Assembly (NCBI GenBank): GCA_964598695.1
Contig: CAZRDB010000117.1
Location: 1-16,637, forward strand
DNA: 16,637 bases
Source: CAZRDB01 sp964598695
Lineage (GTDB): Bacteria > Armatimonadota > Zipacnadia > UBA1398
Direction: 5' to 3'
Numbering within the stretch: the stretch's first letter is position 1; each line of letters starts with the position of its first letter. Positions 1-6,944 of the stretch are shown here, piece by piece. A program made the translations under genes and the position numbers. Below the pieces are notes generated by a model. The model was not told where the DNA came from, made no database searches, and saw nothing but the letters and a program-made list of their open reading frames with translations.

Positions 1-1
1 T

Positions 2-2056
2 CTCGTGGTCCTCCCGGCGGGCACGTTCCAGTACGAGGACGCGCTGGCGCCGGCGGAGCAGAACCTCTACTACGTCGTCCGCGCCTACGACGGCGAGCTG
101 CTCTCGGAGATGAGCGAGGTCGCGGGGCCGGTGCTGGTGCAGGATCGCGTCGCCCCGGACCCGCCGGGCGCCGTGCGGACGATCCCGGGCTCCAACTCCG
201 TCGCCCTGCAGTGGGACGAGAGCCCGAGCGAGGATGTCGTCGGCTACAACCTCTACCGCTCGTCGGAATCGGCGGCCGGGTACGTGAAGGTCAACGCCGT
301 GCCGATCACCGCGCTCTCCTACGTCGATGTCCGACTCACGGCGCGGCAGCGGTACTGGTACCGGCTGGCGGCGATCGACGACGCCGTGCCCGCCAACGAG
401 TCCGTCCTCACCGACCCGGTGAGCGACTATGCGCTCGATCTGACGCCGCCGGCGGTCCCGGCCGGGCTGGTCGCCTCGGTCTCCGATTCGGCCGTCTCGC
501 TGCGGTGGGACGCGAACGCCGACCCCGACCTCGCGGGCTACTACGTCTACCGCCGCGGCCCCGACGATGCCGACTTCCTGCGTCTCTCGGAGGAGCCGCA
601 ACAGACCGCGCTGCTGCTCGACACCGATGTCAGCAACCTGCTCACCTACGACTACCGCGTGACGGCGGTCGACAACGCGAGCCCCGGCAACGAATCGGAC
701 CCGAGCGCGATGGTGACCGCGACGCCGGAGAACGTCCAGAAGCTGTCGCTGAGCGCCGGACTCCACCTGGTCTCGTTCGCCCGATCGGGGAGCGACGCGC
801 GGCCGGCGCTCGGGCTGGGTCTCACGGGGAGCGGCTGGAAGCTCGCCCGCTGGTGGCCTCCGACCGACGATGGCGTCTACCATGTCACCACCGCCGACCA
901 CCTGGACACCATCGCGAGCCTCGACCCGCCCGACTGCCACGGCGCCGAGCCCACGGTCCTGTATCCGCCGGCGGGCCTCGGCTACTGGGTGCGCGTCCCG
1001 GCCGCGACGGAGCTGCTCGTCCGGGGCGACACGATCGCCCACGACGCCGACTACGTGATCCGGCTCCAGGCCGGCTGGAACCTCATCGGCAACCCCTTCG
1101 ACCAGACCGTCCGCTGGGCCGAGGTCGAGAGCGCCCCGGCCGACGCCCTGCTGGCCGTCGCCTGGGGCTACGACCAGGCCCGTGGCTACTTCCCCGTCTT
1201 CGGGGGCGAGGTGACGGGCGGAGCGACCGGGCTCGAGCCGGGCTCCGGCTACTGGGTGTACGCGATCCGCGACGCGCTGCTGCGGATCCCCGGACCCCTC
1301 GCGGCCGGGGCAGGCCGTGCGCGCGCCCTCGCGGCCGACCCGACCGCCGGTGTGGAGTGGATGCTCCGGCTGACGGCACGCTGCGGCGACGCCGCGGACG
1401 AAGCGCTGTACGTCGGCGTGGGGGAGGGCGGAGCCTCTCCGCTGACGCGCGGACTCGCGAGCCCGCCGAACGTCGATTCCTACGTCGACCTCTTCCTCCC
1501 CGGCGACCGGGGCGAGGTCCGGTACGCCTCTCGCTTTCTCCCGCGAGGAACCCAGGAAGGCGGTTGGGACCTTCTGCTGGAAACGCAGAGGGTGGACGGG
1601 GTCGTGGACCTCGTCTGTCCGGACCTCCGGCAGCTCCCGCGCGACCTGACGGCGACGCTGGTCGATCTCGAGAGTGGCCGGCGTTGCGACCTGCGCGGCG
1701 GTGGGGTACTCTCGGTGCCCAGCGGCGGGGTTCGCGCGTTGCGCCTCGAGGTGCGGCGCGCGGCGCGCGGGGCACTGCTTTCCGGGCTGGCGGCCGACCC
1801 GATGGCCCGCGGGCTGACGGTACGGTACCGGCTGACCGGGGAGGCATGGGTGACCGTGACCGTCCGCAACGTGGCGGGCCGCGTCGTGCGGACGTTGGTC
1901 CCCGGGTCGGCGCAGTCGGCCGGCCCGCAGGAGCTGACGCTGCCGCAGCGGTCGGACCGGGGCACCGCGCTGCCGGCCGGGCGCTACACCGTCGAGGTGG
2001 AGGCGCGAACGGGCGAGGGCCGGCGGGAGTCGGCGCGGTCGTCGTTCGAATGGTAG
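2..2056 (+). CDS. Fibronectin type III surface protein with C-terminal FlgD-like Ig domain (5' end missing)
   Basis: The reading frame is open to the window edge and begins inside an FN3 domain, so the true start lies upstream; the GTG at 5 is only an internal codon. Counting residues from that GTG, the protein has a partial FN3 (to about 45) and two full FN3 domains (about 46-143 and 144-245; note the YNLYR and YYVYR strands). A duplicated module follows (about 247-345 and 353-428), each copy opening with a motif like AGWNLIGNPF and closing with GYWV. Next comes an uncharacterised beta-rich domain (about 448-590). A FlgD/Por-like Ig domain (about 600-683) contains VRNVAGRVVRTL and LPAGRYTVEVEA. 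Such C-terminal domains often act as sorting or attachment modules in extracellular proteins of FCB-like phyla. An extracellular structural or adhesive role is inferred; no catalytic motif is visible. It is the first gene of an apparent operon with the two lipoproteins downstream. Confidence 0.85.
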   Translation, partial: LVVLPAGTFQYEDALAPAEQNLYYVVRAYDGELLSEMSEVAGPVLVQDRVAPDPPGAVRTIPGSNSVALQWDESPSEDVVGYNLYRSSESAAGYVKVNAVPITALSYVDVRLTARQRYWYRLAAIDDAVPANESVLTDPVSDYALDLTPPAVPAGLVASVSDSAVSLRWDANADPDLAGYYVYRRGPDDADFLRLSEEPQQTALLLDTDVSNLLTYDYRVTAVDNASPGNESDPSAMVTATPENVQKLSLSAGLHLVSFARSGSDARPALGLGLTGSGWKLARWWPPTDDGVYHVTTADHLDTIASLDPPDCHGAEPTVLYPPAGLGYWVRVPAATELLVRGDTIAHDADYVIRLQAGWNLIGNPFDQTVRWAEVESAPADALLAVAWGYDQARGYFPVFGGEVTGGATGLEPGSGYWVYAIRDALLRIPGPLAAGAGRARALAADPTAGVEWMLRLTARCGDAADEALYVGVGEGGASPLTRGLASPPNVDSYVDLFLPGDRGEVRYASRFLPRGTQEGGWDLLLETQRVDGVVDLVCPDLRQLPRDLTATLVDLESGRRCDLRGGGVLSVPSGGVRALRLEVRRAARGALLSGLAADPMARGLTVRYRLTGEAWVTVTVRNVAGRVVRTLVPGSAQSAGPQELTLPQRSDRGTALPAGRYTVEVEARTGEGRRESARSSFEW

Positions 2057-2067
2057 GAGAGAAGCCG

Positions 2068-3450
2068 ATGCGAAGAGGGGTCCGTCCGCGGACAGGCACG
2101 CTCTGGGCCATAGCGGCGCTCGTTGCGGTGGCGCTCGTCCTGGGCTCCTGCGCCGGCGGCAATGACTCGATCCCTCGCTACGGGACAGTTGCGGGGACGG
2201 TCGTGGCCGACGCGACCTCGCTGGGGATCTCGGGCGCGTCCGTGACGGTCGGGGGGATCACGACCACCACCGCCGAGACGGGTTCGTTCACCATCCGCAA
2301 TGTCCCGCTGGGCGACCAGACCTACGCGATCGCGGCGACCGGCTTCGAGCCGGTCCAGAACGGGACGGTCCGGGTCCGCGCCAACGAGACCTCGCGGATC
2401 GACGCCCGCCTCTCGGCGCTGCCGGCCGACGCCGGCACGGTGCATGGGGTCGTGACGGACGCGGTGAGCGGAGAGCCGGTCGAGGCAGCGCGCGTCACGA
2501 TCGGCACCGCCTCCACGGTCACCTCGGCGCAGGGGGTCTACACGCTGGCCGAGGTCGCCTCCGGCGACCGGACCGTGACCTTCACCAAGGCCGGCTACGA
2601 CGACCGCCAGGAGACGGTGGCCGTCGTGACCGGCGGCGATCACGAGCTGAACGTCACGCTCGCGCCGAAGACGACCGGGACGATCGCGGGCACGGTCTCC
2701 GATGCCGCGACGGGCGGCGACCTCGCCGGCGTCTCGGTCTCGATCGAGACCCTCGGCTCGACGACCACCGCCAGCGACGGCACGTACCTGCTCCCCGAGG
2801 TGCCGGCCGGCACCTGGACCGTGCGCTATACGCGGACGGGCTATCGTGACGTGGAGCGCAGCGTGACCGTGACGGCCGCGCAGACGACGACGCAGGATGT
2901 CGCAATGATGAGCCCCTCGCAGGGCACGCTCTCCGGCCAGGTGCGGAACCAGACCAGCGGCGGCCTGCAGGCGGGCGTTCATGTCACGATCGTCGAGCTG
3001 GAGCGGACGACCGACACCGACGCCTCGGGCTACTACGAGTTCGCGGGCGTCGCGAGCGGCGTCTACACGGTCCTGTTCGCCCTCACCGACTACGGTACGC
3101 TCACGCGCAACGCGGTCGAGGTCGAGGGCGGCGAGACGACGGTGCTCGATGTCGAGCTGGCCCCCACGGTCGGCGGACTCGTCGGATGGGTGTGGGAGAT
3201 CGATCCGGGGACGGGCGGTCACGGCGGCCCGGTCGAGGATGCCACGGTCCGCGTGGGCAACGATCTCAACACCCGCACCACCGACTCCGACGGCCATTAC
3301 GAGGCGCATGACATCCCGGCCACGGTCGCCGGCACCACCTACACCGTCTACGCGTGGAGTACGACCCACGATCTGGCCTCGGTTCAGGTCACCCTGCGCG
3401 CCGGGGAGATCGTCCAGGTCCCCGACATCGTCCTGCACCCGGCAGAGTGA
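2068..3450 (+). CDS. Lipoprotein with five carboxypeptidase-regulatory-like repeats
   Basis: A 460-residue protein. The start is ATG 2068, 6 nt after an AGGAGAG ribosome-binding site that overlaps the upstream stop codon; the in-frame ATG at 2050 lacks a site. The N-terminus has Arg residues, a hydrophobic stretch (12-26) and the lipobox LGSC with Cys28, predicting a lipid-anchored envelope protein. The rest is five tandem beta-sandwich repeats of about 80 residues (about 39-118, 123-200, 204-282, 286-366, 369-458). Each has a G-x-V/I-x-G-x-V opening, a T-x-A/D-x-G-x-Y core and a GY or similar turn, as in carboxypeptidase regulatory-like or transthyretin-like domains. No peptidase domain is attached, so a binding, spacer or structural role is likely. 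The last repeat is divergent and has a Gly-rich insertion. It lies 11 bp after the FN3 gene and 14 bp before a second protein of the same architecture. Confidence 0.88.
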   Translation: MRRGVRPRTGTLWAIAALVAVALVLGSCAGGNDSIPRYGTVAGTVVADATSLGISGASVTVGGITTTTAETGSFTIRNVPLGDQTYAIAATGFEPVQNGTVRVRANETSRIDARLSALPADAGTVHGVVTDAVSGEPVEAARVTIGTASTVTSAQGVYTLAEVASGDRTVTFTKAGYDDRQETVAVVTGGDHELNVTLAPKTTGTIAGTVSDAATGGDLAGVSVSIETLGSTTTASDGTYLLPEVPAGTWTVRYTRTGYRDVERSVTVTAAQTTTQDVAMMSPSQGTLSGQVRNQTSGGLQAGVHVTIVELERTTDTDASGYYEFAGVASGVYTVLFALTDYGTLTRNAVEVEGGETTVLDVELAPTVGGLVGWVWEIDPGTGGHGGPVEDATVRVGNDLNTRTTDSDGHYEAHDIPATVAGTTYTVYAWSTTHDLASVQVTLRAGEIVQVPDIVLHPAE

Positions 3451-3464
3451 GGAGGCCCCCTCGG

Positions 3465-4328
3465 ATGACGCGTCTCCCCCGGATCGTCTGGCCCGTGCTG
3501 CTCGCCGCCGCGAGCGGCCTGTGGCTGGTGTCATGCGGAGGCGGTGGAGGCGGAGAGACGCCGGCCAACGGCCTCTCCGGCCTCGTCAGCCGCCTCGACA
3601 CGGGCGACCCGCTCGGGGGCGTGACCGTCCAGGTGATCCCCAACGGGCCCTCGTGCCAGAGCGCGGCCGACGGCGCCTTCCGATTCGACAACCTCCCCGG
3701 CGCCTACACGCGGATCTCGTTCTCGCGGACGGGCTACCAACCCCGGTACCTGGACTTCCCCGGGGTGGGGAGCTACCTGGAGGTCGAGCTGGTCCACGTG
3801 GGCGCGGGCCAGGTCAACGGCCAGGTCTACGACGCCGAGGGCCGCCCGGTCTCGGGGGCGCGGGTCGAGATCGTGGGTGTCGCGCAGTCGGCCACGACCG
3901 ATGCGAGCGGGCGCTACTGGCTCTACGATGCTCCCGGCGGCCTCCAGACGCTGCAGGGCGCCGCGATCGGCTACAAGGTGCAGACCGTCGATGTGAAGAT
4001 CGCCGACGGGGCTCTGGTCTCGCGCAACCTCCAGCTCGACCGCTCGGCGGCGCAGAGCTGGCTCACCGGGACCATCCGGGACGCGGTCACGCACGAGATC
4101 ATCGCGGGCGCGACGCTGTGGTTGGGCACGCGACGCGCGATCAGCGACCAGAACGGGGTCTACGCGCTCTACGAGCTACGGGAGGGCGGCTACGACCTGA
4201 CGGTCTCGGCGCCGGGCTACCGGACGGCCACCCTCGCCAACCCGCTGCAGGTGAACCTGGGCGCGAACGTCTACAGCGTGACGCTGCTGCCGGACGGGTA
4301 CATCGAACCGCCGCCCCCGGCGAACTAG
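3465..4328 (+). CDS. Lipoprotein with three carboxypeptidase-regulatory-like repeats
   Basis: A 287-residue protein. The start is ATG 3465, preceded by a GAGGAGG ribosome-binding site that overlaps the upstream stop. The signal peptide ends in the lipobox LVSC (Cys24), followed by a run of six Gly, a flexible linker common behind lipidated Cys. Three beta-sandwich repeats follow (about 35-110, 114-192, 199-275), each with the D-x-x-G-x-F/Y core and a GY turn of the carboxypeptidase regulatory-like family. The C-terminus is proline-rich (PPPPAN). It is a shorter relative of the preceding gene, probably a tandem duplicate with fewer repeat units. No enzyme domain is present; an envelope structural or ligand-binding role is inferred. 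A strong stem-loop overlaps the stop codon. Confidence 0.87.
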   Translation: MTRLPRIVWPVLLAAASGLWLVSCGGGGGGETPANGLSGLVSRLDTGDPLGGVTVQVIPNGPSCQSAADGAFRFDNLPGAYTRISFSRTGYQPRYLDFPGVGSYLEVELVHVGAGQVNGQVYDAEGRPVSGARVEIVGVAQSATTDASGRYWLYDAPGGLQTLQGAAIGYKVQTVDVKIADGALVSRNLQLDRSAAQSWLTGTIRDAVTHEIIAGATLWLGTRRAISDQNGVYALYELREGGYDLTVSAPGYRTATLANPLQVNLGANVYSVTLLPDGYIEPPPPAN

Positions 4329-4337
4329 GGGCGGCGG
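4308..4337. terminator. Stem-loop at convergent gene junction, candidate bidirectional terminator
   Basis: A perfect 10-bp inverted repeat (CCGCCGCCCC at 4308-4317, GGGGCGGCGG at 4328-4337) encloses a 10-nt loop. It spans the stop codon of the + strand lipoprotein and lies 24 nt beyond the stop of the - strand lipoprotein, where a shared terminator would be expected. Neither side has a clear T-tract (CTCTTC on the + side, TTCGATG on the - side), so intrinsic termination is likely but not certain. Confidence 0.5.
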
Positions 4338-4361
4338 CTCTTCGGGGGAGGGAGACCTGCG

Positions 4362-4880
4362 CTACTGCTTGTCGGCGGGCCGGCCGGGGATCGTGATCGG
4401 GACGAAGGGGTCGGTCGTCACGGCGCCCGGGGTGAGGGTCACGCCGCGTCCGCTTGCCGTGGGTTCCACGTAGTAGCAGTCGTCGGGATCGCCCGTGACG
4501 CCCGTGCCGGTGTCGAAGCTCCAGGTGTAGCGGTACGCCCCATCGACCTCCAGCCAGATCTCGTAGCGGGTGCGGGCCGAGAGCAGCTCGGTGGGGCAGA
4601 AGAGGTACTGGTTCGCGTAGGTGCGTCGGCTGCTGCTGCAGTCGACGAGATAGGCTTCGCCCCGGTAGATCTCGGTCAGCTCAAAGCCGGAGACCCGGGC
4701 TGAGCTGGGGCGGACGTCGACGAAGACCGCGGCGTTCCGCGCCACGGTGTCGCCCTTCTCGGGCCAGACGGAGAGACGAGGCGCGCCGGGGCCGTCGATC
4801 GAATCGTAGGCGCTACCGCCGCAGCCCGCGATCCACAGCCCCGCGCACAGCATGAGAGCGATCAACCCGACGCGCGTCAT
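4362..4880 (-). CDS. Small lipoprotein of unknown function, possible Ig-like fold
   Basis: A 172-residue protein. ATG 4880 is chosen because a perfect extended ribosome-binding site (GGAGGTGATC) lies just upstream; an in-frame ATG at 4898 lacks one. The signal peptide ends in the lipobox IAGC (Cys20). The mature part has three more cysteines (81, 95, 135). A segment around 100-126 (TRYEIWLEVDG then YTWSFDTGTG) resembles the end of bacterial Ig-like domains, where a strand closes in W-S-F-x-T-G; this family call is tentative. No catalytic motif is recognised. It is the last gene of the - strand run after E1 beta and the glycosyltransferase, 77 bp beyond the latter, and may be co-transcribed with them. 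Confidence 0.8.
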   Translation of the reverse strand: MTRVGLIALMLCAGLWIAGCGGSAYDSIDGPGAPRLSVWPEKGDTVARNAAVFVDVRPSSARVSGFELTEIYRGEAYLVDCSSSRRTYANQYLFCPTELLSARTRYEIWLEVDGAYRYTWSFDTGTGVTGDPDDCYYVEPTASGRGVTLTPGAVTTDPFVPITIPGRPADKQ

Positions 4881-4883
4881 CCG

Positions 4884-4893
4884 GATCACCTCC
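4884..4893 (-). promoter_or_regulatory. Extended Shine-Dalgarno deciding the lipoprotein start
   Basis: On the - strand these bases read GGAGGTGATC, complementary over 10 nt to the conserved 3' end of bacterial 16S rRNA (GATCACCTCC). The GGAGG core is 8 nt from the ATG at 4880. This fixes the start of the small lipoprotein and predicts strong translation initiation. Confidence 0.75.
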
Positions 4894-4957
4894 CGCATCG
4901 GCCTCAACGCGGCCTCTGACAGGCTTCCGACGATCCGCGCGCGCCCGCGTTCCGTGG

Positions 4958-5809
4958 CTACCCGGCCGGCTCGTCGAGCCGTACGCGGTCGAGCGACTCC
5001 CAGCGCCAATCGTCATCGGCCGGGCCGTCCTCCAGCTCGAAGACGTGGCGCCAGCGCTTGCGGAACAGGAAGCCGTTGCGGGTGGTGACATCGAGGAACT
5101 TGAACTCCGTCGAGCCGTCGGTCGTGACGTGCTCGTAGTGGTACATCTCGACCGCCGGCTGCAGCCAGCAGCGGAAGCCGAGCGACTTGAGGCGGTAGCA
5201 GTAGTCGATGTCCTCGTACTGCACCGGGGAGTAGGCCTCATCCATCGGGCCGGCCGCCTCGACGGCATGCCGCGGGAGCAGGACGCACGCCGAGATCAAG
5301 CACTGGACCTCACGCGGGGTGACGAACTCCGGGTCGTCGGCCGCCCGGCCGCGCCCGAGGTAGACCACGCGACCCTTGCGCGTCACGCCGCCCCCGGCGA
5401 ACTCGATCCGCTCATCGGGTGGCGGGAAGAGCAGCTTCGGCGAGACGATCCCCACCGTCGGATCGGCCGCGAGGAAGCCGGTCAGGCGTTCGAGCCAGTC
5501 GTCGCGCTTCACGACGATGTCGTTGTCGACCCAGCCGATGTAAGCGCCCTCGGCCGCGCGCAGGCCCTGGTTGCGGCCGGCGGGGGCGCCGACGTTGGCC
5601 TCGTTCTCGAGGCCCTTCACCGCGATGCCGCAGGCCTCGAGCCGGGCTGTGAGCGTTGGCAACAGCTCCCGCGAGCCGTCGGTCGAGCCCTGCTCGACGA
5701 CGATCACCTCGAGCGGCCGGTAGGTCGAGCGCGCGAGCGACCGGAGGCAGGCCTCGGTGTAGGCGCGCTTGTTGAAGCTCATGACGATGAGCGAGACGAG
5801 ATCGGCCAC
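4958..5809 (-). CDS. Family 2 glycosyltransferase (rhamnosyltransferase-like)
   Basis: A 283-residue GT-A fold glycosyltransferase. The start is GTG 5809, 7 nt after an AGGAGG site that overlaps the stop of the E1 beta gene; this leaves VADLVSLIVMSFNK as the N-terminus, which suits the family. Visible motifs are the nucleotide-binding start (SLIVMSFNK, then VIVVEQGSTDGS), NVGAPAGRNQG, the metal-binding DND motif at about 95-97 (DxD equivalent), and the acceptor-side acidic pair in QYEDIDYCYR (E199, D200), followed by a conserved YHYEH. It would transfer a sugar from a nucleotide-sugar donor to a glycan or lipid acceptor at the cytoplasmic face. Donor and acceptor cannot be told from sequence. 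There is no membrane segment. It lies 11 bp from E1 beta and is probably co-transcribed with it. Confidence 0.9.
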   Translation of the reverse strand: MADLVSLIVMSFNKRAYTEACLRSLARSTYRPLEVIVVEQGSTDGSRELLPTLTARLEACGIAVKGLENEANVGAPAGRNQGLRAAEGAYIGWVDNDIVVKRDDWLERLTGFLAADPTVGIVSPKLLFPPPDERIEFAGGGVTRKGRVVYLGRGRAADDPEFVTPREVQCLISACVLLPRHAVEAAGPMDEAYSPVQYEDIDYCYRLKSLGFRCWLQPAVEMYHYEHVTTDGSTEFKFLDVTTRNGFLFRKRWRHVFELEDGPADDDWRWESLDRVRLDEPAG

Positions 5810-5820
5810 GGGGGCGCCTC

Positions 5821-6807
5821 CTACGTGCGCAGGACCGACAGACAGGCGTCGGCGATGTCTTGGGCCGAGGGGAGGAGCGCTCGCTCCAGCTCCTCGGCGC
5901 ACGGGATCGGCGAGAAACCGGCCCCGAGCCGGACGGGCGCGGCCTCGAGGTAGTCGAACGCGCCGTCGAGGATCCGGCAGGCGACCTCGGCCATGACCCC
6001 GCCCTGGCGGACCCCTTCCTCGACCAGCACGACGCGGCCGGTCTTGGCGACCGATTCGACCGGCGTGGCGTCGTCGAGCGGCTGGAGGCTCCGCAGGTCG
6101 ACCACCTCGGCCGCGATCCCCGCCTCACCGAGCGCCTCGGCCGCGGTGAGGGCGGGATCGACCATCCGGGAGTAGGCGACGATCGTGACGTCGCCGCCCT
6201 CGCGCACCACATTCGCCCGCCCGAAGGGCAGCAGGTGCTCGCCGAGCGGCACGGGGCCCTGCCTCGCGTAGAGCTGCTTGTTCTCGATGAACAGCACGGG
6301 GTTGTCGTCGCGGATCGCGGTCTTGAGCAGGGCCTTGGTGTCGGCCGGCGACCACGGCGCCACGACCTTGAGCCCCGGGACCGACAGGAACCAGGTGTCG
6401 AGGGTCTGCGAGTGGGTCGCGCCGTAGCCTTTGCCGCTGCCCGAAGGGGTGCGGACGACGAGCGGCACCCGGGCCTCGCCGGCGTACATGAAGTGGAACT
6501 TGGCCGCGTGGTTCACGAGCTGGTCCATCGCCAGGGTGATGAAGTCCATGAACATGATCTCGGCCACGGGCCTCATGCCGCACAGCGCCGCGCCCACGCT
6601 CAGGCCCACGATCGAGTTCTCGGAGATGGGGGTGTTCACGACCCGTTCCGGGCCGAACTCCTCGGCCAGGCCGACGGTGACCTTGAACGACCCCCCGTAT
6701 CCTGCGATATCCTCTCCGATGCAGAAGACCGCCGGGTCCCGGCGCATCTCTTCCGCCAGGGCCTCGCGGATCGCGCGGCTCGTGTACATCACTTCCGTGT
6801 TCGCCAT
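5821..6807 (-). CDS. pdhB: Pyruvate/2-oxoacid dehydrogenase E1 component, beta subunit
   Basis: A 328-residue protein, the usual length for a stand-alone E1 beta subunit. With E1 alpha it binds thiamine diphosphate and decarboxylates a 2-oxoacid such as pyruvate, acetoin or a branched-chain 2-oxoacid. Conserved features are the N-terminal TSRAIREALAEEM, GEDIAGYGG, NTPISENSIVG with the Glu (E63) that activates the thiamine ring, the FMDF stretch, and GATHSQ with a conserved His (H132). A transketolase C-terminal domain follows (about 200-328; EVVDLRSLQPLD). ATG 6807 is preferred because it gives the family N-terminus, but it has no good ribosome-binding site nearby; a GTG at 6864 would add 19 unlikely residues. 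No E1 alpha, E2 or E3 gene is in the window, so the substrate is undefined and the pdhB symbol is provisional. The next gene is a glycosyltransferase. Confidence 0.88.
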   Translation of the reverse strand: MANTEVMYTSRAIREALAEEMRRDPAVFCIGEDIAGYGGSFKVTVGLAEEFGPERVVNTPISENSIVGLSVGAALCGMRPVAEIMFMDFITLAMDQLVNHAAKFHFMYAGEARVPLVVRTPSGSGKGYGATHSQTLDTWFLSVPGLKVVAPWSPADTKALLKTAIRDDNPVLFIENKQLYARQGPVPLGEHLLPFGRANVVREGGDVTIVAYSRMVDPALTAAEALGEAGIAAEVVDLRSLQPLDDATPVESVAKTGRVVLVEEGVRQGGVMAEVACRILDGAFDYLEAAPVRLGAGFSPIPCAEELERALLPSAQDIADACLSVLRT

Positions 6808-6837
6808 GCCGTGAGGGTTAGCCGCAAGGCGCGGCCA

Positions 6838-6846
6838 CTCCTCCTT
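6838..6846 (-). promoter_or_regulatory. Strong Shine-Dalgarno displaced from the E1 beta start, possible leader-peptide site
   Basis: The - strand reads AAGGAGGAG here, but the E1 beta ATG at 6807 is 30 nt downstream, too far for direct use. About 10 nt downstream of the site a TTG at 6827 opens a 12-codon frame (MRLTLTAWRTRK if TTG is read as Met). It ends with TGA at 6791-6789, inside the E1 beta coding start. It could be a translationally coupled leader, or a chance motif in GC-rich DNA. Confidence 0.3.
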
Positions 6847-6944
6847 CGGCGGCGACCGGCCCACAGGGCAGGGAGTCGGCCGCGGCGCGCGGAAGATACC
6901 GACTGCGCCCCACTCCGGGGCATTCGTGTATGGGAGCGATCTCG

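Noticed and set aside
211..2067. Long open frame continuing upstream of the first lipoprotein
   Set aside because: It is Arg/Pro-rich shadow coding opposite the FN3 frame, a common artefact in high-GC DNA; the signal peptide and ribosome-binding site place the real start at 2068.
6808..6944. Divergent promoter pair between the E1 beta and aspartate kinase genes
   Set aside because: Promoters must lie here or nearby, but I found only weak AT-rich hexamers (around GATACC at 6894-6899) without a paired -35, so none is listed.
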